A stretch of 63,385 bases of DNA from Cyanobacteria bacterium QS_8_64_29 (GTDB lineage Bacteria > Cyanobacteriota > Cyanobacteriia > Cyanobacteriales > Rubidibacteraceae): contig PXQH01000007.1 of assembly GCA_003022125.1 (NCBI GenBank), forward strand, positions 1-63,385, read 5' to 3'. Both the position numbers and the translations under genes were made by a program. Under the pieces are notes generated by a model. It saw nothing but the letters and a program-made list of their open reading frames with translations, was not told the origin of the DNA and made no database searches. This document shows, one piece after another, positions 25,903-34,704 of this stretch (position 1 is its first letter; each line of letters opens with the position of its first letter).

Positions 25903-27036
25903 TTAGTAATGGTGCTGCCCGTGGCCGTGGTAGTGGGGGGCAGGGGTAGTTGCCAGCTGTGGCGACGCCGCCGTTCCTTCAGAGAGCAGCCCCTCAATCT
26001 GCTCGCTGGCCCAATCGGCTGCCATCTGCAAAAACTCGGGGTGGTCGTTGACGCAGGGCATGCGCTCGAAGGCAACCGCCGGATGCTTTTGCCGGACGCG
26101 GCCGATGATGTGATCCACATCCAGGATGGTTTCGTGGTTCTCGGTGGCAAAGCCAATGGGCATCATTACCACCGCCGAAGCCCCCAGCTTGATGACGTTT
26201 TCGGCTGCCAGCTCGGCATTGGGTTGGGTCCACTCGATCAGCGGCGTGTCGTGGTTGAGCCACCCCACCGAAACCAGCGGATACTTGTTGATGAGCCGCT
26301 CGCGGACGCGCTCGTAGAGGGCCTCGCTCTCGGTAATGCCCGAGGTATACCCTTTGGCCTTGTGCGGGCAGCCGTGGTTGAGCAGGATGATGCCGATGCG
26401 CGAGGGCAAGTAATGGGGGACCAGATCGCGCTCGACCTTGTCCTCGACCAGGCGAGCCAGCAAGTCGATGTAGTCGGAGCGATCAAAAAAGGAGGGAATG
26501 TAGCGCGTGCCGCTCAGCCAGCGATCGCGACCGCCGTTGGTGAGGTGGGCGAGGGCTTTGTTGACCTGCTCGACGGCAATGCCACTGGTAAAGATGGAGT
26601 CCACCACCAGCAGCGGATAGATCAGCAACTTGTCAAAGCCCTGCTCTTTAATATTGGCAATGACTTGGTCCGGCAGGTAGGGCGCGCAGAAGTTAAAAGC
26701 CTTAAACACTTCCACGCGATCGCCCCAGACAGCTTGCAGGTTCTGCTCGATGCCAGCACGCTGCCGTTCGAAAATCTCGTTGTGCGGCGAGATGAAATTG
26801 TCGTGCTGGTGCCCCCACTCGCGGAAATCCAGCCAAGCTAGCAGCCGCGCAAAGGGTGGATAGAGCCAGGTGGGAATGGGGGCAAACTTACCCGTTAGCA
26901 GGTGCAGGGCTTGTTCGTTGTAGTTGGCGAAGTCCTCGTAGCTCTCGACCTCGCCGTATCCCATGAGCAAAACTGCAACGCGCTCGTTGCCGGTGTTAGT
27001 GGGGGTGGGGTTGGATTGGGGTTCAGTGGCGACCAC
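25903..27036 (-). CDS. Ferrochelatase-like protein with His-rich tail
   Basis: A 377-residue protein of the chelatase superfamily (AVLLMGYGEVESYEDFANY at the start; ILLNHGCPHKAKGYTSGITE near 235; MMPIGFATENHETILDVDHI near 310). The C-terminal HGC and ENHE segments resemble the metal-coordinating His/Glu region of ferrochelatase. It ends in a histidine-rich tail (HYHGHGQHHY) suggestive of metal storage or loading, as in nickel or cobalt chelatases. It lacks the C-terminal chlorophyll-binding helix of the usual cyanobacterial HemH, so it is probably not the main ferrochelatase. Metal and tetrapyrrole are unknown. Confidence 0.75.
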   Translation of the reverse strand: MVATEPQSNPTPTNTGNERVAVLLMGYGEVESYEDFANYNEQALHLLTGKFAPIPTWLYPPFARLLAWLDFREWGHQHDNFISPHNEIFERQRAGIEQNLQAVWGDRVEVFKAFNFCAPYLPDQVIANIKEQGFDKLLIYPLLVVDSIFTSGIAVEQVNKALAHLTNGGRDRWLSGTRYIPSFFDRSDYIDLLARLVEDKVERDLVPHYLPSRIGIILLNHGCPHKAKGYTSGITESEALYERVRERLINKYPLVSVGWLNHDTPLIEWTQPNAELAAENVIKLGASAVVMMPIGFATENHETILDVDHIIGRVRQKHPAVAFERMPCVNDHPEFLQMAADWASEQIEGLLSEGTAASPQLATTPAPHYHGHGQHHY

Positions 27037-27190
27037 AGCTAAGCTCCTTGGGGCAGTATTGCTAACAGGCAGGCAGAGATGGCGTTACTGCTATAGCTTA
27101 ACATCCCCTCCTGGGGGATAGCGGCAGTGCCACCATCCCGCCACTGGCGGGGGCAGCAGCGCTCCGAGCGGCGCTCGGGGCCAAGCACTG

Positions 27191-27730
27191 ATGGCTGTTT
27201 TGGTCTGTCCCGGCATCCATCCCCCGGCGCTGACAGCCGGTTTTCTGCGCGCCCTGGCGGCATCGCACGCCCAGCATTGGTACGTCCTGCCGGCGGCGCA
27301 TCCGCCCTATGCCCCCCAACTGGTACTGGCGGACCTGCGGCAGCAACTGGGCCAGCCGCCGGAGCGAGCGCCCGCTGTGCTGTTCGTGGGTTTTAGCGCT
27401 GGCGTCGTTGGTGCCCTAGGGGGCGCGCGGGCGTGGCAGCGCCAGGGCGGGCGCGTCAGCGCCGCCATCGCGATCGACGGCTGGGGCGTCCCGCTGGGGA
27501 GCTCGTTCCCAGAGCACCGCCTCAGCCACGATCACCTCACCCACTGCAGTTCGGCGCTGTTGGGCGCTGGCCGGGACGGGTTCTATAGCGATCCGCCCGT
27601 TGCCCATCGGGCGCTCTGGGGGCAGCCGCAGCGCGCTTGGGGGTGGTGGCTGCTGCGACCGGGCTGCCGCGTGCGCTGCACGGCAGCGGAATTCTTGCAG
27701 CTGCTGCTCGCGCGCTACGGCGAGCGGTAA
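27191..27730 (+). CDS. Conserved alpha/beta-hydrolase-like protein
   Basis: A 179-residue protein with a short hydrophobic start (AVLVCPGIHPPALTAGFLRA) and a nucleophile-elbow-like motif VGFSAGVVGALGGARAW near residue 77, consistent with a small serine hydrolase. A conserved-looking AIDGWGVPLG and HDHLTH follow. Catalytic Asp and His cannot be assigned with confidence. I recall unnamed cyanobacterial homologues. It is divergent from the ferrochelatase-like gene; the 154-base gap holds several short GC hairpins (for example CCCGCCACTGGCGGG) but no clear promoter. Confidence 0.6.
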   Translation: MAVLVCPGIHPPALTAGFLRALAASHAQHWYVLPAAHPPYAPQLVLADLRQQLGQPPERAPAVLFVGFSAGVVGALGGARAWQRQGGRVSAAIAIDGWGVPLGSSFPEHRLSHDHLTHCSSALLGAGRDGFYSDPPVAHRALWGQPQRAWGWWLLRPGCRVRCTAAEFLQLLLARYGER

Positions 27731-27758
27731 GCGTGTCGAGCCCATCGCGCGGTGTCCT

Positions 27759-27764
27759 TATAAT
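27759..27764 (+). promoter_or_regulatory. Putative -10 box of ilvB
   Basis: TATAAT, a perfect -10 match, in the 174-base gap ahead of ilvB. The -35 position 17 bases upstream (TCGAGC) is weak. A start near 27771 would give a leader of about 134 bases. Confidence 0.4.
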
Positions 27765-27904
27765 GCTAGGCTGGGGCTACCCAGACAGCGGCGATCGCGA
27801 TCAGACTGCTCGCGCGCATGGAGCGGATTCCCGGCTCCCTCCGGGCGCTCGCTTGTGCTGCGCAACAATCTGGCAGGCATTTGGAATAGGGGGTGGGGGC
27901 TGTT

Positions 27905-29770
27905 ATGGTTTCGGTTCGCCTCTCGCAACGAACGCAGCCCGCCCGGGATACGGAAGCGCTAGCAACGCCCGAGCGGCAAACGGGGGCTTTTGCGCTCATC
28001 GATAGCCTCAAGCGCCACGGCGTCACCCACATCTTTGGCTATCCCGGTGGGGCGGTCCTGCCCGTGTACGACGAGCTCTACCGCGGCGACCTCAAGCACA
28101 TTCTGGTCCGGCACGAGCAGGGGGCCGCCCACGCAGCCGACGGCTACGCGCGCGCCACGGGCCAAGTCGGCGTTTGCCTAGCCACCTCAGGGCCGGGGGC
28201 CACCAACCTGGTTACCGGCATTGCCACCGCGCACATGGACTCCATTCCGCTGGTGGCCATTACCGGCCAGGTGGCGCGCCCGGCTATCGGGACCGATGCG
28301 TTTCAAGAAACCGATACCTTTGGCATCACGCTGCCGCTGGTCAAACACTCCTACTTAGTCCGCCGGGCCGATGAGATCCCGCAAACCATTGCGGATGCCT
28401 TCCACATTGCCAACACCGGCCGACCGGGACCGGTCCTGATCGACATTCCCAAGGATGTTGGGGCCGAGACGTGCGATTACGTCCCCGTCCCGCCCGGTCA
28501 GGTGCGGATTCGGGGGTTCGCACCCACCGCGAGCGGTAGCCCGCGCCCAATCGAGCGGGCGCTGCAGGCCATCGATGCGGCCGAGCGTCCCCTGCTCTAT
28601 GTGGGCGGCGGTGCCATCGCCTCAGGCGCCCACGCCGAAGTCAGCGAGCTAGCCCAGCGCTTCCAAATTCCGGTCACCACCACCCTGATGGGGTTGGGGG
28701 CCTTCGACGAGCGCGACCCCCTATCGGTGGGCATGCTGGGCATGCACGGCACGGCCTACGCCAATTACGCCGTCAGCGAGTGCGACTTGCTCGTTGCCGT
28801 GGGCGCGCGCTTTGACGATCGCGTCACGGGCAAGCTGGATGCGTTTGCCTCGCGCGCTCGGGTGGTGCACATCGACATCGATCCGGCCGAGGTAGGCAAA
28901 AACCGTGCTCCCGAGTTCCCCATTGTCGGGGACGTGCGCCAGGTGCTGCAGCAGCTGTTGCAGCAAGCGCAAGCCCAGTCGCTGCCCAGTGATGCCGAGC
29001 GGACCCAAGCCTGGCGGCACCGCATCGAGCGCTGGCGCCGGCAGTACCCGTTAATCGTGCCGCGCCCGGAAGGCGGGCTGTCGCCGCAGGAGGTTATTGT
29101 CGAGCTGGGCCGCCAGGCCCCGGATGCCTACTACACCACCGATGTGGGGCAGCACCAGATGTGGGCGGCCCAATTCATCAACGTGGGGCCGCGCCGCTGG
29201 ATCTCCAGCGCCGGCCTGGGTACCATGGGCTACGGCGTGCCGGCAGCCATGGGCGCCCAAGTGGCCTGGCCTGAGGACGGGGTCATCTGCATCAGTGGCG
29301 ATGCCAGCTTTCAGATGAACGTGCAAGAGCTGGCCACGCTGGCGCAGTACGGCATTAACGTCAAAACCGTCATTATCAACAACGGCTGGCAGGGCATGGT
29401 CCGCCAGTGGCAGCAGGCCTTTTTTGACGAGCGCTACTCCGCCTCCAACATGCAGGCGGGCATGCCCGATTTTGTCAAGCTCTGCGAGGCGTTCGGCATC
29501 CGAGGGAGCGTCGTGCGCGATCGCGCGGATCTGGAGGCCGCGGTGGCCGAGTTGTTCGCGCATGAGGGACCGGCCGTGCTCGATGCCCAGGTTACCGAAG
29601 ACGAAAACTGCTACCCCATGGTGCCGCCGGGCAAAAGCAACGCCCAGATGGTGGGCGTCCCCGAGCCAGCCAGCCCTGAAGCCACTGCCGAGCCGGTTGA
29701 CTGCAGCAACTGCGGCACCCCTAACCCGGCGAGCCACAAGTTCTGCCCCGAGTGCGGCGCCAAGATCTAG
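27905..29770 (+). CDS. ilvB: Acetolactate synthase large subunit with C-terminal zinc ribbon
   Basis: Thiamine-diphosphate enzyme that starts branched-chain amino acid synthesis by joining two pyruvates, or pyruvate and 2-oxobutyrate. The 621-residue protein shows the TPP glutamate region ([18 protein letters not shown], then [18 protein letters not shown]), the FAD domain, and the TPP motif starting GDASFQMN and ending in IINN. The last 24 residues are unusual: CX2C-X10-CX2C (C600, C603, C614, C617; CSNCG and CPECG), a zinc ribbon following the normal C-terminus ([15 protein letters not shown]). ATG 27905 starts family-like sequence. Confidence 0.94.
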   Translation: MVSVRLSQRTQPARDTEALATPERQTGAFALIDSLKRHGVTHIFGYPGGAVLPVYDELYRGDLKHILVRHEQGAAHAADGYARATGQVGVCLATSGPGATNLVTGIATAHMDSIPLVAITGQVARPAIGTDAFQETDTFGITLPLVKHSYLVRRADEIPQTIADAFHIANTGRPGPVLIDIPKDVGAETCDYVPVPPGQVRIRGFAPTASGSPRPIERALQAIDAAERPLLYVGGGAIASGAHAEVSELAQRFQIPVTTTLMGLGAFDERDPLSVGMLGMHGTAYANYAVSECDLLVAVGARFDDRVTGKLDAFASRARVVHIDIDPAEVGKNRAPEFPIVGDVRQVLQQLLQQAQAQSLPSDAERTQAWRHRIERWRRQYPLIVPRPEGGLSPQEVIVELGRQAPDAYYTTDVGQHQMWAAQFINVGPRRWISSAGLGTMGYGVPAAMGAQVAWPEDGVICISGDASFQMNVQELATLAQYGINVKTVIINNGWQGMVRQWQQAFFDERYSASNMQAGMPDFVKLCEAFGIRGSVVRDRADLEAAVAELFAHEGPAVLDAQVTEDENCYPMVPPGKSNAQMVGVPEPASPEATAEPVDCSNCGTPNPASHKFCPECGAKI

Positions 29771-29811
29771 GACCGAGCTTGCCAGCTCCCTAAGGCGATT
29801 GCCCCCCCCAT

Positions 29812-30384
29812 TTAGGGGACGATCCAGCGACTGTCGGTTCCCGCTTGGCTGTACCGGAACCAGGCCCTGTAGTGCTGCTGCGGGTGCAAGTGCAGCACGT
29901 CGAGCGCGCTGGCGCGGGTGCGGATGGCGGCAAAGTGGGAGCGCCCGTCGCTGACATCGCCCGGCACGAGACCGGACTGGGGTGTCTCGAGCGTTGTCCC
30001 CGGCGGCGTTGGCTTGCAATACACCTGCAGGCTGCGCGCGGGACTGCGCTGCCACAGCCACTCGGCCCAGGCATCGTCCCAGTGCAGCGTGGCTTCGCCC
30101 TGCAGGCGTAGCTGCAAGCGGGACTCGGGATCCCAGAAGTGCCACGCCACCTGCGGCTGGGTTTGGAGGTCGCGCACTTTTTGGCTGCGGCGATCAGCGT
30201 GAAACCACAGTACCCGCTCGGCGAGGGCCACTTCACGCAGCACGATCGTCCGCAAGTGCGGCCCCTGGGGGCCGAGCGTGCCCAGGGTGGGCGTGCGGTA
30301 GGGGTGCTGCGCCTCGCTGGCACCGCCCGCGATCGCGGCCCAAACTGCTTGATGCAGTGCCTCCAGCTCGGTATAGCGCTCCAT
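29812..30384 (-). CDS. Pyridoxamine 5'-phosphate oxidase family FMN-binding protein
   Basis: A 190-residue flavoprotein-fold protein: PYRTPTLGTLGPQGPHLRTI, LWFHADRRSQKVRDLQTQPQ and WHFWDPESRLQLRLQGEA match the split-barrel family that binds FMN in cyanobacteria and plants. True PdxH is longer and has a distinct C-terminus, so this is more likely a paralogue of unknown substrate. It is divergent from the aspartase gene, leaving about 55 bases for both promoters. Confidence 0.8.
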   Translation of the reverse strand: MERYTELEALHQAVWAAIAGGASEAQHPYRTPTLGTLGPQGPHLRTIVLREVALAERVLWFHADRRSQKVRDLQTQPQVAWHFWDPESRLQLRLQGEATLHWDDAWAEWLWQRSPARSLQVYCKPTPPGTTLETPQSGLVPGDVSDGRSHFAAIRTRASALDVLHLHPQQHYRAWFRYSQAGTDSRWIVP

Positions 30385-30439
30385 GGGCAGCTATCGGAAG
30401 CAGCGTAGGACAATGGGAGCCACGACCCGCCCAGCAGCC

Positions 30440-31864
30440 ATGACCGAACGAGCGCATCCAAGCTATCGCAGCGAGCGGGATTCCATGGGCGAGCGCTCGG
30501 TTCCCGAGCATGCGTACTATGGCATCCAAACGCTGCGCGCCCGCGATAACTTTCCCATCAGCGGCATTGGCCCCCCGGCGACGTACGTCGAGGCCTGCGT
30601 GCTGGTCAAAAAGGCCGCCGCCCGTACCAATCGCGAGTTGGGCTGCATCCCAAGCGACATTGGTACTGCCATCGAGCGAGCGGCCGACGAGGTGCTGGCC
30701 GGCCAGCTGCGGGACCAGTTTGTCGTTGATGTTTACCAGGCCGGGGCCGGCACTTCGCACCACATGAACGTCAACGAGGTACTAGCCAACCGCGCCCTGG
30801 AGCTGCTAGGTGATCGCAAAGGCCACTACGCGCGCCTCAGCCCCAACGACCACGTCAACTACGGCCAATCCACCAACGATGTCATCCCCACTGCCATCCG
30901 CATCGGCGCGCTGCTAGCGCTCGAGCGTACCCTCGATCCGGCCCTGGCAGCCGCGATCGCCACGCTGGAGCGCAAGGCCCAGGAGTTCCAGACCGTGGTC
31001 CGCGCCGGCCGGACGCACCTGCAAGATGCCGTTCCGGTGCGCCTGGGCGAGACGTTTCGCGCTTGGGCGCAGACCGCGAGCGAGCACCGGGCGCGCCTCC
31101 AGGGTGCGGCCACCGAGCTGCAGTCGCTGGGCCTTGGCGGCAGCGCGACCGGAACCGGGCTCAACACCCATCCCCAATACCGCGAGCGCGTGGTCGCCTG
31201 CCTGGCCGAGCTCACCGGATGGCCGCTGCAAGTTGCCCCCCACCCCATGGCCGCCATGCAGAGCATGGCCCCCTTCACGCACGCCTCGGGGGCCCTGCGC
31301 AACCTGGCACAGGAGACACTCAAAATCTCGCACGACCTGCGGCTAATGGATTCGGGCCCCAACACCGGGTTGCGCGAGATCCGGCTGCCGCCGGTGCAGC
31401 CGGGCTCCTCGATCATGCCCGGCAAGTACAACCCCGTCATGGCCGAGATGGCTGCCATGGTGGGGTTTCAGGTCATGGGGTATGACAGCGCCATCGCCCA
31501 AGCGGCGCAAGCGGGCCAGCTCGAGCTCAACGTCATGATGCCGCTGATCGCTTACAACCTCATTCACAGCATTGAACTCATGGGCAACACCCTGAGCGCG
31601 CTGGAGGCGCGCTGCCTGCAGGGCATTGAGGCCAACCCCGAGCGCTGCCGGGCCTACGCCGAGGCCAGCATTGCCTTGGTGACGGCGCTCAACCCGCACA
31701 TTGGCTATCTCAATGCCGCCGAGGTTGCCCGGCAAGCCCTGCAAACGGGCCGCTCCATCCGCGAGATCGTGCTGGAGCAGGGCCTGATGTCGCCCGAAGC
31801 CCTAGCCCGGGCGCTGGACCTCGAAACCATGAGCTGCCTGCCGGATGCGGCCCCTCCGGAGTAA
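30440..31864 (+). CDS. aspA: Aspartate ammonia-lyase (aspartase/fumarase superfamily)
   Basis: Reversibly splits aspartate into fumarate and ammonia. The 474-residue protein carries the superfamily signature GSSIMPGKYNPVMAEM near residue 320 with the catalytic Ser loop, DQFVVDVYQAGAGTSHHMNV near 95, and NDHVNYGQSTNDVIPTA near 140. YYGIQTLRARDNFPIS and the ending REIVLEQGLMS are closer to aspartase than to FumC, but the GTGLNTHPQY segment is shared with fumarase, so class II fumarase activity cannot be ruled out. ATG 30440 is preferred over an earlier in-frame ATG that would overlap the divergent gene. Confidence 0.8.
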   Translation: MTERAHPSYRSERDSMGERSVPEHAYYGIQTLRARDNFPISGIGPPATYVEACVLVKKAAARTNRELGCIPSDIGTAIERAADEVLAGQLRDQFVVDVYQAGAGTSHHMNVNEVLANRALELLGDRKGHYARLSPNDHVNYGQSTNDVIPTAIRIGALLALERTLDPALAAAIATLERKAQEFQTVVRAGRTHLQDAVPVRLGETFRAWAQTASEHRARLQGAATELQSLGLGGSATGTGLNTHPQYRERVVACLAELTGWPLQVAPHPMAAMQSMAPFTHASGALRNLAQETLKISHDLRLMDSGPNTGLREIRLPPVQPGSSIMPGKYNPVMAEMAAMVGFQVMGYDSAIAQAAQAGQLELNVMMPLIAYNLIHSIELMGNTLSALEARCLQGIEANPERCRAYAEASIALVTALNPHIGYLNAAEVARQALQTGRSIREIVLEQGLMSPEALARALDLETMSCLPDAAPPE

Positions 31865-31882
31865 GGGAAACGCTCGCGCCGG

Positions 31883-32638
31883 TTAGCGGAGTTTGGCCGG
31901 ATCGAGCTGCTTGGGCTCGCTCGAGGCCGCATTGCTTGGCTCGAGCGCATCGAGCTGGCTGCCCGTACCGCCATCCGAAGGCGCCAGGAAGGGACGCAGG
32001 TCGATGCCATCGGCGCTGCCAGCGGAGTTAGTGTCGGCCCCCAGTAGGGACCCCATCTGCTCCAGCCAATCCGAACCGCGGTTGCCCGTTGGGGCAAAGG
32101 TAGCCACGCCTTGCGTGGTTTGCCCTCGGTCAGCCGTTAGCAGGGTCTCAAAGACGCGATCGCGCACGACGCGCGGATTTTTCTCCGGCGGCACCGTCAG
32201 CACGATGCGGCAGCGCGGCACCTCGCGCGAGGTGGCACAGACAATGTCGTGACCGTTTTGGGTCCCCGTGCGCAGCTCTTGCATGCCATCGGCCCGATAG
32301 GATTCCAGGCGTTGGGCGATGGTGTTGCAACGCCGCTCGGGCGTCCAGCCGCCGCCCATTCGCCGGGGAATGGCCCAGGGATAGCCTTGGCCATCTTGAT
32401 TTTTGGGGTGATACATCACCGTGTACTGCCCGTTGGGGGACTTGCAGCTAAAGCGCACTGCCTCGCTCGCCGTGGCGCTCGGCTCGTCCGTCGAAGGATC
32501 GCCTGATGCCTGCGGTTTGGCTCGATTGGGGCGCGACGAGCCCTCCGATTCCACGGGGGCCGCACTGGCATGCCCGATTGGGGCAAGGAACGCCCCACTC
32601 AGACCGGCAGCCAGCAAAAGCGGCAAGGAGCGTGCCAT
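31883..32638 (-). CDS. COP23-domain protein, exported
   Basis: A 251-residue protein with a signal peptide at about residues 1-26 (LPLLLAAGLSGAFLAPIGHA) and a Ser/Pro/Thr-rich linker before the COP23 domain (about 60-175: FSCKSPNGQYTVMYH, IPRRMGGGWTPERRCNTIAQ, VPRCRIVLTVPP). Four cysteines in the domain could form disulfides. COP23 was first described as a membrane-associated protein whose amount follows the circadian clock in Cyanothece; function is unknown. The C-terminal 70 residues are low complexity. It lies downstream of lepB on the same strand. Confidence 0.82.
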   Translation of the reverse strand: MARSLPLLLAAGLSGAFLAPIGHASAAPVESEGSSRPNRAKPQASGDPSTDEPSATASEAVRFSCKSPNGQYTVMYHPKNQDGQGYPWAIPRRMGGGWTPERRCNTIAQRLESYRADGMQELRTGTQNGHDIVCATSREVPRCRIVLTVPPEKNPRVVRDRVFETLLTADRGQTTQGVATFAPTGNRGSDWLEQMGSLLGADTNSAGSADGIDLRPFLAPSDGGTGSQLDALEPSNAASSEPKQLDPAKLR

Positions 32639-32668
32639 AAGGCTTACCTACTGGGATCGACAGCGCAG

Positions 32669-33286
32669 TCAAGCTATCTCGACGGCCGCCGCCTCGCTCG
32701 AGTTCCGCAGCAGCGCCACCGGGCCTAGGCGCTTGGGGGGCCAAAAGCGAAAGACGGCGCGGCCGATGGCATTCTCTACCGGCAAAAAGCCCCAAACGTG
32801 GGAATCGTTGCTGTTATCGCGGTTGTCGCCCATGACAAAGAGCTTGCCTGGCGGAACCCGAACGGGCCCGAGTTCGTAACTGGGCTCGTCGGCGGCGTAG
32901 CCTTCCGCCAGCGGCTGACCGTCGATCCAAACGCGGCCGTCGCGCACGGCCACCACCTGACCGGGTTCGCCCACCACGCGCTTGATGAAGGCTTGGTGCT
33001 GCGCGTAGCCCTGAGCCTGTAGGGGCTGGGGCAGTTCGAACACCAGGATGTCGCCTTGCTGGGGCGGGTGGAGATAATAGGAGACCTTCTCCACCACCAG
33101 GCGGTCCTGGGCTTCGAGCGTGGGGGCCATGGAGTCGGAGGGGATGTAGCGCGGCTCGGCAATGAAGGTACGGATGGCCAACGCCAGCAGCAGCGCGATC
33201 GCCACTAGCTGCAAGGTCTCGCGCACTTGCCAGCGACTGGAGGCGTGCTGGGCGCTCGGGGAGGGACCGGAGCCTTGGGTCGCCAT
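32669..33286 (-). CDS. lepB: Signal peptidase I
   Basis: Membrane-bound protease that removes signal peptides on the lumenal or periplasmic side. The 205-residue protein has one N-terminal membrane helix (about 25-42, LQLVAIALLLALAIRTF), the catalytic Ser52 in IPSDSMAPTL, the general base Lys102 in FIKRVVGEPG, and the box E motif GDNRDNSNDSHVWG. ATG 33286 gives a normal cyanobacterial length; an upstream in-frame start would add a polar, non-conserved segment. Confidence 0.94.
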   Translation of the reverse strand: MATQGSGPSPSAQHASSRWQVRETLQLVAIALLLALAIRTFIAEPRYIPSDSMAPTLEAQDRLVVEKVSYYLHPPQQGDILVFELPQPLQAQGYAQHQAFIKRVVGEPGQVVAVRDGRVWIDGQPLAEGYAADEPSYELGPVRVPPGKLFVMGDNRDNSNDSHVWGFLPVENAIGRAVFRFWPPKRLGPVALLRNSSEAAAVEIA

Positions 33287-33440
33287 AGCAACAAGTAGGT
33301 CGCAACCGTGGGGACCACCCTCCCCATTGAACCGCACGGGCGCCCCCACTGGCTGAGATTAAGGCCATGCAATCGCGCGCGCGCAGCGCCCCACCACTCC
33401 GATAGATTGGGGGACGGTAGTGCTTGGGGGACAAGATAGC

Positions 33441-33737
33441 GTGGAGACTTTTGCCGCGATCGCCTACGGCCTCGTTGCGCTGGTTGGGGGCATCATTGGT
33501 TACCTGCAAGCCCGCAGCCAGCAGTCGCTAATCTCGGGCACCGTCAGCGGCATCCTGCTGCTGGTGGCCGGCATTGCCAACGCCCTCGACCAAGAGTGGG
33601 GCACGCCGCTCGCCACCGTCGTGACGGCCGTGCTGATCGTCGTGTTCGTCTTGCGGTTTCAAAAGACCCGCAAGTTCATGCCCGCCGGCCTGATGGTGAT
33701 TTTGGGCGTGCTGGCGCTGCTGGCGCTCGTAGTTTAG
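33441..33737 (+). CDS. TMEM14 family membrane protein
   Basis: A 98-residue protein with four hydrophobic helices (AAIAYGLVALVGGIIGYLQA; LISGTVSGILLLVAGIANAL; ATVVTAVLIVVFVLRF; GLMVILGVLALLALVV), matching TMEM14. Plant plastid members (FAX) export fatty acids across the inner envelope. GTG 33441 is favoured by GGGGGA upstream; a GTG at 33420 would add seven residues. It is convergent with the ceramide-like operon, four bases from its end, so a shared lipid role is tempting but unproven. Confidence 0.75.
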   Translation: METFAAIAYGLVALVGGIIGYLQARSQQSLISGTVSGILLLVAGIANALDQEWGTPLATVVTAVLIVVFVLRFQKTRKFMPAGLMVILGVLALLALVV

Positions 33738-33741
33738 CGCT

Positions 33742-34704
33742 TCAATCCAGAGCCGCTGCAATCTGCTGTACGGTTGCTTCCGGGGAGCGCGGCTGCCACC
33801 TCAGCTGCTGGCGAGCCTTGCTGGCATCAACGCGCACACAGCGATCATAGATGTAGTGCACGCGCTCGCGGCTGAGCGGGGGTTGCCAACCCAGCGCCCG
33901 GCCGAGCGGGTCGAGCAGGTTGCCGGCCAGGCGCACCAGGGGCTCGGGCATCTCGCGGGGTGGGGCAATCCCCCACTGCTTCCCTAGCAGCTCGAACATC
34001 TGCCGGGGGGTGAGCTCGCCGGCCGAGAGGATGTAGCGCTCGCCGGGGGTGCCCCGCTCGGCAGCCAGCAACATGGCAGCGGCCAGATCCGCAACGTGCA
34101 CGATGCCCGTCGGGCGGTCCCCGCCAGCCCAAACTCGGAGCTTGCCCTGCCGGAACTGCTGCACGATGGGGCCAAAGTGCGGATCGCCGGGACCTAGGAT
34201 TCCAGCAGGCAGCACGCTGACCGCAGGCAAGCCGTCCGCGGCGAAGGCATCCACCTGCTGCTGCGCGCGGTACTTGGTGCGATCGTAGGCTGAGCTGAAG
34301 CCAGCTTGGGTGCGCTGAAACGTTTCGTCGGCGATGCGGCCGCCAGTATCCCCCAGAACGCCGATCGTGCTGCAGTACACCACTTTGGGGACGCCAGTGG
34401 CGCGAGCGGCCGCAAGCACTTGCTGGGTGCCGGTGACGTTGGTGCGGGTCATGGCCGCTTCATCGGCCAGGCCCAGCTCGACATAGGCGGCTAGGTGAAA
34501 GACCGCGTCTGCGCCCTGCATGGCGGCTTCCAGGGTTTGGCGGTCGGTGATGTCGCCGCGCACCAGCTCGGACTGGCAGTCGGCCAGGCGATCGAGGTTG
34601 CTGCTCGGGCGAACCAAGCCCACTGCTTGGTGGCCGTTGCGCTCGAGCGCGCGGACGAGGTGGGCACCGCTAAACCCGCTTGCGCCGGTCACCAGCGCCC
34701 TCAT
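33742..34704 (-). CDS. Extended SDR NAD(P)-dependent oxidoreductase (CerR/HpnA-like)
   Basis: A 320-residue Rossmann enzyme of the dihydroflavonol-reductase/epimerase type. Seen: cofactor loop GASGFSGAHLVRAL at 7-20, VFHLAAYVELG, and the catalytic YDRTK (YxxxK) near residue 140. Its start overlaps the end of the GNAT gene by four bases (ATGA), so translation is coupled. Members include hopanoid-associated HpnA and the Caulobacter ceramide reductase CerR; the latter is suggested by the two upstream partners, not by sequence alone. Confidence 0.8.
   Translation of the reverse strand: MRALVTGASGFSGAHLVRALERNGHQAVGLVRPSSNLDRLADCQSELVRGDITDRQTLEAAMQGADAVFHLAAYVELGLADEAAMTRTNVTGTQQVLAAARATGVPKVVYCSTIGVLGDTGGRIADETFQRTQAGFSSAYDRTKYRAQQQVDAFAADGLPAVSVLPAGILGPGDPHFGPIVQQFRQGKLRVWAGGDRPTGIVHVADLAAAMLLAAERGTPGERYILSAGELTPRQMFELLGKQWGIAPPREMPEPLVRLAGNLLDPLGRALGWQPPLSRERVHYIYDRCVRVDASKARQQLRWQPRSPEATVQQIAAALD

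Noticed and set aside
27818-27889. Short open frame (MERIPGSLRALACAAQQSGR...) as an ilvB attenuation leader peptide
   Set aside because: Not enriched in Leu, Ile or Val codons and no terminator hairpin follows before ilvB.
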